From: Tribonema minus
Lineage: Eukaryota > Sar > Xanthophyceae > Tribonematales > Tribonemataceae
Direction: 5' to 3'
Length of the DNA stretch: 64,000 bases
Assembly: GCA_017506865.1 (NCBI GenBank)
Contig: JAFCMP010000177.1
Coordinates: forward strand, 52,491 to 116,490
In this document: piece after piece, positions 35,401-44,310 of the stretch
Numbering within the stretch: the first letter of the stretch is position 1
Layout of the letters: each line of letters begins with the position of its first letter
Made by a program: the position numbers and the translations under genes
Notes under the pieces: generated by a model
Database searches by the model: none
Seen by the model: only the letters and a program-made list of their open reading frames with translations
Told to the model about the DNA's origin: nothing

Positions 35401-38400
35401 TTAGGGTTAGGGTTAGGCATGCACGCATCAGCCTTATGCTCCAGGTTGCTACCACCATTGACATCAACACAAAACACTTGCTCCATGCTTCGTGCCCTCT
35501 CGTCATACATGAAGCTAGAGTTTGGGTGGTTGCATGTCATGAATCATCTCATGATGAGGTCATTGCATACAACCAATGAACACTGAACGCAGCACGCAAT
35601 GAGAAACACAATCTAATTGTCGCCTCAACAAAAGTACCATATGGATCATGACAGAGGATGCCGACGAAATGTCAGGCTGCACATGATTACGAGCACTGCC
35701 ATCACCAACCTAACCCCAACCCTAACCTAAACCTGACCTTTGCCCAAACCCTGCAAGCCCATTTTTACGGCGTGTTGTGTGCTACACCGCTAAGCCCTGG
35801 TCCATAGGTTTGCTATCTCTAATCTGAACCCCAACACACACAAACATAATGCTCATTGCGTATCTACGCCTGTTTGGCTTGCGCAACTGACAAAGGTCCA
35901 ACTGCATTGTTGCAGTCGTTGTCGGTGGATCGTACTGATGCAGCTTCTACACTGTGAACGCAATCCTGATCATCATCATCAGACACGACCTTGAAGATCC
36001 TTCTTTGAAGTACAATCATAAATGGTTCCATTTCATGCTCTGCAGGCGGCATTGGCAGTTTGCAGAGCATGCGGTCATTATCTGAGGCGTGTGCTATGCG
36101 CTATCACCCTAATCCTAACCCTATCAGCAGATGTACTACTTAGCTGCTGTATTTGCGAACTACGTTGAGTTAGGTCGTCGTGATCTCTCACTTGTTGTGT
36201 GCCAGCGACTCCAATGCAGTACAGTCACCTAGTTAGGTTAGGCCTAACCCTAACCCTGATGATGCTCAACAAAATCTGATGACAGATTAAACTTTTGTGC
36301 TGATGCTCCGTATCCAATCACACTCATACAGTCCCCAAGCTGATGATGCCTTGCGAAGACTGAAGAGAGCGTACATGGTCGCATTATGAGACTATGTTGA
36401 AGTAGGTATGGCAGTTGCGGAAAGCATCACCCTCCTTGCGCAGCCATCACCTGACACCCCCCCCCCCACCTCTGCCCTCTTGCCTACAATCTGCCCCCGT
36501 CCTCTCCTCTTCCTCCACAGATCATAGCAGAGGCCGACGAGGAGCGGCAGCGGCAGCTCAAAGAGCACGAGGCCATAGTGGGCGAGCGCCGCGTCCTGCA
36601 CGCTCAGCTCACCAAGCGCGGCGCCGAGCTCACCGACCTCTACAGCAAGATCCAACTTCAAACCGCATCGCTGCACCAGGGCGAGGTCCTCTATCAGAAG
36701 CTCTGCACGCAGGTGGAAGGGGGCGACGGCCTCGCGGCGCAGGTCAAGTCGATCGAACGCGAGCTGGCGAAGGGGGCGCAGAGCGCGCAAGACCCTGATG
36801 AGTTGCGGCGTGTCGAGGGAAAACTGGAGGCGGAGCTGCTCGCGGAGAAACATAAGGTCCGCGCGCTGATAGACGAGCTGGAGGTGCCACTGAACCTGCA
36901 CCGGTGGCGGCGGCTCGAGAGCAGCGACCCGGAGCGGTTTGAGATGCTGAGCCACATACAGGGGCTGCAGGTATGTATGCTTGTCTTCGCTATTTGTAAC
37001 TGCATTTCAAACACAGTGCATAAGAGCGCATGCCTTCTTCGAGATGCTGATTCACACACAAGGTTGCATGGCATGTATGCATGCGGGCCGTTGCTTATGA
37101 TACCAGCATTCCTTTCAGAAAACTTCAGGAAATGCACGGCACAATGTCAGCCAACATTTACGCAGCCACCTCTCACGTATCTATGACATCAAAACCTGCA
37201 CGATGACCTGCAATTTTGTTTGTGGTAATACCAACGCCAATCTCAGATGAACCACCATGCGTGAACGTGCGGTGAAGCTTAGGCTGGGGCAGACAGCATA
37301 TGCGCCCAGCTCATGTGCCTCGGAAGTGTTCTGCCAAGCTTCACATTGTCAGCCAAGTTGACGTGCCATGCCCAATGTTTGAGGTCGGGCATACCTCATA
37401 GGATGCATTAAAAGGTGGCGTAGTGCCGTGTCAACTCGGGATTTCTTCATGGCAAATGAGCTCCACTCCTTCTTCATGGCATATGAATTTCATTCCCCGT
37501 TATTGCAGGCAGCCGCTTGAAAGCTGCATCAAGGTGTTGCACCCTCATTACAGTGGTTCCATTGAGCCCCCTCCCCCCCCCCTTCCCTCGTGGTCCTCAC
37601 CAGTCATCGTCGATAATTGATCAAGCAAGGAGCATTGCGCCGCAAATCAGACCTGACATTAGACCTAACATAAGGTTCAGATCGCCATGGTATATTTGCA
37701 GTGCTACTGTATTGCGATTTCAATGCCTTCTCAACGTGCGTGCGTGTGCGGCAGGGGAGAGTGGCCACCACTACGGAGGCCATTGCGGCCAGAGAGGCAG
37801 CCATCAAAGAGAAAGAGAAGCTGTACGAAGACCTGCGTGCGGCGCTCGCCAGGCAACCCGGTGCGGAGGTTGCAGCACAGCTCGGCACATATCAAGAGAA
37901 CCTCAAGGACAAGGTCAAGCAGCTCAAGGCCATGGAGGGGGAGCTGAGCATGTACCGCCAACAGGTATGTATGTATAGGTATACTCGTGCGGCAATGCAC
38001 GCGTTGATGCTTCTTGACGTCAAATATGGCGGCAACCACATTAGATGTGTACCATGCAGCAGCATGTACCGCCAACAGGTATGTATAGGTATACGCATGC
38101 GGCAATGCACGCGTGATGGTAACATCAAATGACAAATCTGGTGGTTGATATATGCACATGCGGCAATGTATGCACATGTGGTAATGCATGCGTGATGGTA
38201 ACCTCAAATGTCAAATATGGCGGTCAACCATACATGTTGTGTACCACGCAGCTATCTCATCAACCATCGCCATGCTGTCAACTAGCCCTGCTTGTTGCGG
38301 TGCCTTGCATGCCTAGCCTCGCTCCTGAGCAGGGCGATGAACGCCTTGTTGAGCCTTATGCGGCGTACTGTTTAAAAGTTTCTTGCTTGAGCATTGCGGA

Positions 38401-38997
38401 GTTTGTGACCTGTGCACAGGTTACATGAGCCCCGCGATCCAGGCAGCAGTGAAGGCAGGACGTGCATTTCTTGAAGCCACATGCAATGTATTCGTCGTCT
38501 GGTGCAAAGCTGGGCAACTTGAACATACTCACAGCTGCAAATAGTGCCGTCTGGTCTCACAACTTGGGAGTGTGTGCCGCTGGTTGCGCGACACAACAGA
38601 AGGTGCATCGAAAATCGAGATGAACACCAAAGCATGTGAATACACATGCGCTGAATGCCGATTGACTCAACCGCCTGCAACCACCGTAAGATTAATATGC
38701 ACCCAAGGCTAACACTAAGCTGACATCTCACAATGCAGCTGTAACCGCAACTGACTTGTGCTGGCCAATGCACAGGTCGGCCTCTTCAAGGAGGAGATTG
38801 ACGTAGCAAACGGCGAAATGCGCGCGCTGAACGCGGACTGGCTTGCGCGCATGGAGGCCAGGTGGCGCGAGCAGATGATGACAGGTGGCGCTGGTGGCGC
38901 TGCTCAGCAATACGGCAGCGCACAACAGGGCAGCGCCGAGACGAGCACAGTCGGCGGCAGCAGCACAGTGGCGCCCTCATTGGGCCCATGGAGCTGA
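26480..38997 (+). CDS. CFAP58: CFAP58 (CCDC147), flagellar coiled-coil protein
   Basis: Ten exons: 26480-26845, 27004-27229, 27752-27918, 30085-30297, 31194-31499, 32014-32276, 33625-33898, 36521-36970, 37755-37964 and 38776-38997. All phases agree, giving about 898 residues against about 870 in animals. CFAP58 is an axoneme/flagellum-associated coiled-coil protein needed for motile flagella. Diagnostic stretches are KLKQQQNLYEAVR joined to SDRNVYSKTLVATQDEI across the exon 6/7 junction, IIAEADEERQRQL at the start of exon 8, VPLNLHRWRRLESSDPERFE near its end, and KEKLYEDLRAALARQPG in exon 9. The whole protein is predicted coiled coil, rich in E/K/Q/R. The tail after MEARWREQM is a short G/S/T-rich extension. 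Start choice: 26480 is the first ATG, 26510 (MSSF) is an alternative. The exon 1 donor (TTC|GTTAAG) was chosen by alignment to the family; an in-frame CAG|GTCAAG donor upstream is possible. Confidence 0.9.
27926..28100 (-). repeat. Short interspersed repeat (MITE/SINE-like), copy B, in CFAP58 intron 3
   Basis: Inverted relative to copy A (6001-6170). It begins only about seven bases after the exon 3 donor. It is bracketed by an 11-bp direct repeat TACTTGAAGTA (about 27927-27937 and 28091-28101), which could be a target-site duplication. Because the 11-mer is almost its own reverse complement, it could also be part of the element ends. Confidence 0.75.
28942..28967 (+). repeat. Interstitial TTAGGG repeat in CFAP58 intron 3
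   Basis: Four tandem TTAGGG units on the plus strand, matching the telomere-type unit seen elsewhere in the window. Confidence 0.9.
29210..30130 (+). repeat. About 93-bp repeats each carrying the CFAP58 exon 4 acceptor and exon start
   Basis: The acceptor plus first roughly 40 exonic bases (GGCAG|CTGACGAACGTCGAGC...) occur six times. Copy starts lie at about 29265, 29357, 29454, 29899 and 29992, with the real exon at 30085. Spacing within blocks is 92-97 bp. Each unit also carries the upstream intron sequence with TGTAATGAC and ATAATGCTGT. A 350-bp unrelated insert (about 29530-29870) separates two blocks. Only the last copy continues into the full exon. Confidence 0.9.
30819..30917 (+). repeat. 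Degenerate TTAGGG array in CFAP58 intron 4
   Basis: About 100 bp of TTAGGG units mixed with variants such as GTAAGGG, GTCAGGG and GATTAGGG. The variants suggest an old insertion that has drifted. Confidence 0.9.
31047..31093 (+). repeat. Pseudo-copy of CFAP58 exon 5 acceptor and start
   Basis: CTATACGGTAG|GTGGTCCAGGAGCACCAGG resembles the real CCATACGGCAG|GTGGTTCAAGAGCGCCAGG, 140 bp upstream of the exon at 31194. Similarity covers about 45 bp and stops shortly after CAGCAGTGA. Confidence 0.75.
33042..33090 (+). repeat. Degenerate TTAGGG array in CFAP58 intron 6
   Basis: About 50 bp of TTAGGG-related units (GGGTAAGGGTCAGGGTTAGG and similar) on the plus strand. Confidence 0.85.
33200..33645 (+). 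repeat. Tandem copies of CFAP58 exon 7 acceptor and start
   Basis: A unit of about 155-164 bp ending in GC(C/G)(G/C)CA(C/G)-CAG|CGACCGCAACGT occurs three times. Copy exon starts are at 33306 and 33470, and the real exon starts at 33625. Each copy includes the GCTCAGCCTGCG lead and about 20 bases of exon; only the third continues. Confidence 0.85.
34022..34110 (+). repeat. Pseudo-copy of CFAP58 exon 7 end and donor
   Basis: CAGGGCGCGGAGATCTCAAAG and GCTGGCACAG|GCGAGTGTC repeats the real exon end and donor at 33868-33907 (GCTGGCACAG|GTGAGTGTC). In the copy the donor dinucleotide is GC. The donors are 197 bp apart. Confidence 0.8.
35357..35418 (+). repeat. Interstitial TTAGGG array in CFAP58 intron 7
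   Basis: About ten TTAGGG units with one ATTAGGG variant, the longest near-perfect array in the window. Shorter CCCTAA patches lie at about 35705-35745, 36103-36122 and 36243-36258 in the same intron. Confidence 0.9.
38055..38110 (+). repeat. Pseudo-copy of CFAP58 exon 9 end and donor
   Basis: AGCATGTACCGCCAACAG|GT with the following ATGTATAGGTATAC intron bases repeats the real exon end at 37947-37985, 114 bp upstream. Parts of the intron flank (CGGCAATGCACGCGTGATGG) recur again near 38160-38210. Confidence 0.85.
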
Positions 38998-40049
38998 TGC
39001 AATGCCATCTCATACATACTTCGAAGTATACATAATGGTACATCAAACACAGCTGTACTTTCTTAATGACTGTGTTTGGTTGCGACCTTGGGGCTTGATG
39101 TCGCAGTGGCCGCCTGGCCAGTGTCTCACAGCATTGCATTCTGTGACCGCTGGTCAAAGGAGTGCTTGTCAGAGCGATGCTTCAAGCGCTTTTACCAACA
39201 CACCTTTTTGCAGCAGTACCCTTGTCAAGACTTGGCTGGTGGAGATGACATATTAATTGGCGTTCAACCAAGCTACTTGAGCAAACAGGCACACATGTAC
39301 TGCACAATATCAGCAGACCTTGTTGTGCTGCTCTTGCGCACAAACCTTGCATGTTCAGATCTTGTGTGGTCTGCCTGCACCATCTGTCCAGGCATTACAA
39401 CTGTATTGCCAGTATAGAATGTGCTGCACCACAGCCGTCGAGCTGCACTGCCACCGAAAGCCAGCCTAGCTCTTACCTTGATCCTCGCCGACAGGCTGCA
39501 AGCCCTGCGCCAAAGTGCTGTTTAATTATGACCACAAGGCTAGGTTTAAGTCGTGACCACAGGAGTTGTGGTAAATTGCGCCAAAGTGCAACAAAAAGCA
39601 TTCAGGTCTCTTACCACAGACTTTAACATGACCAGAGCATTGCAAACAGAAGTTTGTCAATGATTCAACGTTACACGAAGTCGCGCTGCAGCGCACTGGA
39701 GGCACTCAAGGCAAGCAAGCATTGCAGTACAGAGCATGCACCAACAAAGAGTCTTCCTCCTCCTTCGTGTGCGTTGGTGTGCAATCAAACAAGCCCACGG
39801 CTTCAGCAGCGAGGTGTCAAGCAAAAAGGCCTGGCGTCAGCGCAGACCAATATCTACAGATGCGCTGCCGCAATGCACCCATGAAGGCTGCAGGCCATGA
39901 AATGCTTGACATTTGCGGTGAGATCAGAACAACGCAGCCAGGCAGGGTGCCACGGTCAATGTTGCTGTACGCATTTGCAATGAGTGTATGTACACAGTTT
40001 TGTTGCCATTCTCAATTTGCTCATCCCATGTGTTGGGCTCCACAGCGCT
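38998..40049. other. Intergenic between convergent CFAP58 and kelch genes
   Basis: No coding region recognised. Open frames are short and have no family features. Both neighbouring genes end toward this region, so it should hold two 3' ends. No clear polyadenylation signal was picked out. Confidence 0.5.
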
Positions 40050-41228
40050 TCAAGCGTCAGCTACAACAGGTGATGCCGGCTGCACACTGCCGGCGACGCT
40101 AGCGAGGTGAGTGCTGCTACTGCTGCCGCTGCTGCTGCTGCTGTGTCTATGCAGTTCCATGACCAGCAAGTCGGACAGCGCCTGCTGCGCATCCCAGCCG
40201 CCAAACACAAACACCGTACTGCCTACGACGCAGCACGTGTGACCGTGCCTCGACACTACCTCACCGCCCACCGTGGCTGGCACCTCAACATCTACAAGTT
40301 GAGGTTCCTCCGCTACGTCCATCACGGCAACGCTGCTTTTCTTTGCCGTACCTCCCTTGACGCTCGCGGCCTGCAGCCCCCCCATCCCCCAACCCCCGTA
40401 TAACACCAGCGACACCCCCCCGCCCCCCTTGTTTGAGCTCCCGCCGTCCTGCCCCTGCCCCCCCTCCTCTCCCTGCTGATGCTGTAACAGCGTTAGAGTG
40501 TGGCCGTAACGCCCCGCCGGCACGAGCCCCTGCGTGCGCGGCTTGCTCCACGCCATGGTCTCCGTGTCTAGCTGCCGCAGGTCGCTCTGGTACTCGGGCA
40601 CGGGCTGCTGAGCGCTGGTGCTCGCGCCTCCAAAGCACAGCAGACGCCCGTCGGGCACAAGCACCAGCTGATGGCCGAAACGCGCGCAAGGCGCTATCCC
40701 CCCCGTCTTGGGCTGCAGCCAGGAAAAGGACTCCGTATTGAAGACCCAGAGGTCCCCGTAACACGTGTCCGAGCCGTTCCACCCGCCGTGCACGACGATC
40801 TTGCGTCCGACGAGCGTGCTTGCGTGTCCGAAGCGGGCGGTGGGCCCGATGGTGGTGGGATGTACGGGATACCATGTCCACGACAGGAGGTCTAGGAACC
40901 AGACATCGCGGAAGAGCTTGGAGCCGCGACCCTTGCCGCCAATTACGAACATGCGGGAGCCTACAAGCTGGCAGCAGTGGCTATAACGGGGCTCCGGAGG
41001 CGTGCCACTGCATTGTACAGGCTGCCACGACAGCTTCTCAGCATCGACTAGCCAGACGTCGTTCAAGTACTCGAACTTATGCGCCCCCTCGTAGTAGTGG
41101 CCCCCAAACACCACAAGTTGCATGTCAGCTGAGACGCAGCTGTGACCACCTCTGGCTGGAATGCGCACCCCATTTGTTTGTGTCTGTGCTCGTGTCCAGC
41201 GCGCCTCCCAGCGTGGCGCTGGCGCCAT
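40050..41228 (-). CDS. Kelch-repeat protein
   Basis: A single open frame of 392 residues starts at the ATG at 41228. About six kelch repeats of 50-60 residues fold, by family knowledge, into a beta-propeller used for protein binding. Each has the (R/A)xGH...V/L...GG pattern: RGGHSC...VVFGG, RYSHCC...FVIGG, RFGHAS...VVHGG, RFGHQL...LCFGG, RYGHTL...VLYGG and RHGHTC...FVFGG. A low-complexity Q/G/N insert (QQGEEGGQGQDGGSSNKGGG) interrupts the fifth blade, and the C-terminus is serine-rich. No catalytic or BTB domain is seen. The binding partner is unknown. It is convergent with CFAP58. GC-rich codon use and the length support a real gene. Confidence 0.85.
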   Translation of the reverse strand: MAPAPRWEARWTRAQTQTNGVRIPARGGHSCVSADMQLVVFGGHYYEGAHKFEYLNDVWLVDAEKLSWQPVQCSGTPPEPRYSHCCQLVGSRMFVIGGKGRGSKLFRDVWFLDLLSWTWYPVHPTTIGPTARFGHASTLVGRKIVVHGGWNGSDTCYGDLWVFNTESFSWLQPKTGGIAPCARFGHQLVLVPDGRLLCFGGASTSAQQPVPEYQSDLRQLDTETMAWSKPRTQGLVPAGRYGHTLTLLQHQQGEEGGQGQDGGSSNKGGGGVSLVLYGGWGMGGLQAASVKGGTAKKSSVAVMDVAEEPQLVDVEVPATVGGEVVSRHGHTCCVVGSTVFVFGGWDAQQALSDLLVMELHRHSSSSSGSSSSTHLASVAGSVQPASPVVADA

Positions 41229-43002
41229 GGGAGTAAAATATGGTTTGAAGAAGCTGCTGTCCTAAGCGAAAGACAAGCTTCCTTGACCTGACTGGTCCGA
41301 GAACACAAGCTACCAATGGTTGGGGCGGTCGAGTTCCAACTTAACTTCAACCGTTTCACATGAGCAAACGTGAAGAGAAAGGTGGGAGACTACAAGCAGC
41401 CCCCCACACACAGGCGTTTGGGTGTCATTTGCAAGACATTTGCAAGACAATGGAGCGCCTCGAGAAGGCACTTGCAAACATTGCATGGCACCTTCAGATT
41501 CATCCAAGTAGCTTCAACACAAGTGTGCTTCATGAACTACAGTAACTGCCACAAACGTCGTGCTCATTGCCAAGTGCACCTGTGCAGCTTTCCAGGAATG
41601 CAGGTCAGAGTATACGTGCGCATTGGCACGCGCACCTGTGCAGCATCAACGCTAGGAATGCGGGTCAAAGTACATTGCATCAGCAGCGGAGCAAGCAAGA
41701 CACATGGCAGCGCAGACAGATCAAAGTTATGATGCAAAATATGTAGGATTCAGAACGTGCATCAAAACATGCAGCACAATAAAATTCTGTGAGTGACCAT
41801 GAGCAGCGATTACGCACTGCCATAACAAATGCTGATTGCTGTTCAGATGACTGCATCGTTTAAAATTAACCTACACGCGACAAGCGGTTTGAATGCCTGG
41901 CATGTGCCCCTGCCTTGCGCCTGGGCACCACTCACACAACGGCCACCGTCTCACTGCAGGCTGAAGAGAAGTTGAGCATGGAAGTCAAACAGAGCACCAT
42001 TGCATGCTGTGTACTTCTATTCAAACAGTCATTAATCAGCAACCATACCAGAGTATTCAGCAGTCACTAGCCGCAGAAGTGGGGTCATGCCATGGTCAAC
42101 ACCAAGGAGACTCTCTCGCCTATGACTACAGTGAGGCCCAGAGCTGGCATGTGGCTGAAGCAGCTACAGCTGCGTTGGCACGAAAGCAGTCCACTTGCCA
42201 AGCAGTTGCCGAGGAACATCATGCTGTCTGCTGGTTGCTGTGCGGAGTGTCCAACGGCAGAGTGCCAATCATCAGCCTAAAGCCAGCCATCGCGAGTTTT
42301 AATCGGCACATAGATGCTACTTGAATTGTGACACACATGGCAAGGCTAGGCAGCAACAAAAAATGACAGACACCATAATGCTGTCGTAATGGGTAAATCA
42401 CCAGTGATGCTGCATGTTTTACTCTGCGTAGTAATTGAATCTGGCCCCTTCATGCCAGGAGTTTGCTCGAGGGCAATGTCAAGCAGGCACCGCGCAATTG
42501 CGCAGACTGCAAACCCCCACGGAAACCTCAACCGCATGGTGTGTGTGTCTTGTCATCTCAGAATCACAAAGAAAACCCGTAAACCTGTGTCCGACGGAAA
42601 ATGCTGTACTTGTGTTGAAGGTGTGGCCTGCGGTGAGCAATGCTGAGGCTGCAATACTATATCACCACCGCTTCATATGGCTGCGCGTCACCATGCCATC
42701 ACTGGCAGCACAGGGAAGTGACGTGGTTTCAGGCAATGTATAATGCAACCGCAGAAGCCGGCATTTGCCATATCTGACCACAGACTGCAAAAACCGCGCC
42801 ATAGCTATGCAGTCACTTCGCTCGTAGATGTGGTGCTGCCTTGACAGACTACGGTATAGAGTGCAAACTGCAATGCAATAAAACCCTGTGCTGCAGGAAC
42901 AAGACTGCCATAATGCACCGCAACATGTGCCATGCGCCAATGGCCACTGAGATGACACACGAAGCACAACCACAAGCAGCGTGCCGGTGACTGCCGCTGA
43001 TG
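41229..43002. other. Intergenic between kelch and PfkB genes
   Basis: No recognisable protein. Around 42781-42800 there is a 20-bp near copy of the last codons of the PfkB gene (compare 43006-43025). Otherwise I see nothing distinctive. Confidence 0.5.
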
Positions 43003-44199
43003 CTATGCAGACTGCAAGAACCGCGCCACCGCCTCTGCGGACGGCTGCGGGCCAATGGCGCCATCACCTGTGCACGACAGCGCTCCGACAGCGGACGCAA
43101 ACCGCACCGCCGCGTCCACCTCCCCCCTCTCCTCAGCGCTCAGCGCCCCCTGCCTCGCCGTCCCCGCCCCCCACTCAAACGCGCGCATGGCGTGGATGAA
43201 CCCCGCCGTGAAGGCGTCGCCCGCCCCGGTCGTCTCCATGACGTCCACTTCGAACGGCGGCACGAAGCCGGCGTGCCCGAGCACGTCAAAGGCAGCGCCT
43301 TTTTCGCCCCCGGTCACGAGCACCGCCTTGCTGGCGGGGAAGAGCGCGCGTACGTCCGAGGGGCGGCGCAGCGCGTCGCTGGCGCTCATGCCGAACAGCC
43401 AGTGGGCCTCTTCGTCCGTGAGCTTGACGACGTCGGCAATGCGCGCAAACTTCAGGATCTCGCTGCGCGCGTGCTCTTCTGGCACGTTCGGCCAAAAAAC
43501 GGGGCGCCAGTTGACGTCGCACAGGTGCCGCACGCCGGCGTTGCGCTCGCGCAGCAGCGGCGGGAGGCGGCGGTGCGTGGCGGCAGAGGTCGGCGCTGCC
43601 AGGCCCAGTGTGCCCTGCACAAGCCAGTTGAAGCCCTTCAGGGCGTCGGGGGATGGCACCTGAAGCTGGTGGAAGCAGTCTGCGAATCTGTCGGTGGGCA
43701 GCCCTTTGTGGAAGCCCGCGAATGTCCTGTCTCCGTTCTCGGCTCTGGTGACCATGCAGCGCCTGGTGAGGCCACCCGGTACTGTGCTGACTAAGGACAC
43801 GTCAACGCCGCTGTCAATCAGCACCTGCTGCAGGTCAGCAGCATCCGCATCCTCGCCTACTGCGCCAGCAAAGGCCGCACTGGTGCCAAGCTTGGCCAGT
43901 GCACAGGCGACATTGGCCGGTGCTCCCCCTGCGTATTTCTTCCACTTTTGGCTTGTCGTGACTTCCTCCAATGAGAACCCGGCCGCTTCCGGCAGAGCAA
44001 TGCAATCGTACAGCAGCTCTCCATGGCAAAGCACGCGCGTTTGCAAGTTCGGCACCGCGAGTGCATTGCTGCTCCGAGACAGCAGCTGCTGGGTAAGCAC
44101 AAGCAAGAGCAGAGTCAGCTGCCGCCCTTGCCGCCCCAGCGCACTCATTGAAAGTGCTGATCTGCTCAGCAAGCTTTTTCGCTTCGGATAGATCTTCAA
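43003..44199 (-). CDS. PfkB-family sugar kinase, fructokinase-like, with N-terminal leader
   Basis: A single intact frame of 398 residues. PfkB kinases phosphorylate sugars such as fructose using ATP. Visible family signatures are the N-terminal glycine motif YAGGAPANVACALAKLG (residues about 89-105) with G-E-D shortly after, DVNWRPVFW in the middle, VLVTGGEKGA, and the C-terminal signature with the catalytic GAGD (about 325-328) in TTGAGDAFTAGF. The first roughly 50 residues precede the domain and contain a basic stretch followed by a hydrophobic segment (LTLLLLVL) and SSNALAVP, which looks like a signal or organelle-targeting leader. Targeting is inferred. It is head-to-head with the ankyrin gene, 111 bp between start codons. 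Substrate is not fixed by sequence; ribokinase-like activity is possible. Confidence 0.88.
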   Translation of the reverse strand: MKIYPKRKSLLSRSALSMSALGRQGRQLTLLLLVLTQQLLSRSSNALAVPNLQTRVLCHGELLYDCIALPEAAGFSLEEVTTSQKWKKYAGGAPANVACALAKLGTSAAFAGAVGEDADAADLQQVLIDSGVDVSLVSTVPGGLTRRCMVTRAENGDRTFAGFHKGLPTDRFADCFHQLQVPSPDALKGFNWLVQGTLGLAAPTSAATHRRLPPLLRERNAGVRHLCDVNWRPVFWPNVPEEHARSEILKFARIADVVKLTDEEAHWLFGMSASDALRRPSDVRALFPASKAVLVTGGEKGAAFDVLGHAGFVPPFEVDVMETTGAGDAFTAGFIHAMRAFEWGAGTARQGALSAEERGEVDAAVRFASAVGALSCTGDGAIGPQPSAEAVARFLQSA

Positions 44200-44310
44200 T
44201 GTTGAAGTGTCAAAAGTTGAAGTTTTATTCTTGTAGGTGTAGGTGTAGTGTATGTGGTGTAGTGTACGTATCTACACGTGATAATCACGTGTGTAGCCAC
44301 TGCAGCACAC
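44200..44310. promoter_or_regulatory. Bidirectional promoter with paired CACGTG boxes
   Basis: The 111-bp gap between two divergent start codons holds two CACGTG motifs (44275-44280 and 44286-44291) in a near-perfect palindrome ACACGTGATAATCACGTGT. It also holds a TTGAAGTGTCAAAAGTTGAA block at about 44207-44228. A closely similar block lies in the other divergent gap at 62732-62756. CACGTG is a known bHLH/bZIP site in eukaryotes; its use here is inferred. Confidence 0.6.

Noticed and set aside
40285-40881. 198-residue minus-strand frame overlapping the kelch gene
   Set aside because: Alternate frame of the kelch coding sequence; arginine-rich composition is a by-product.
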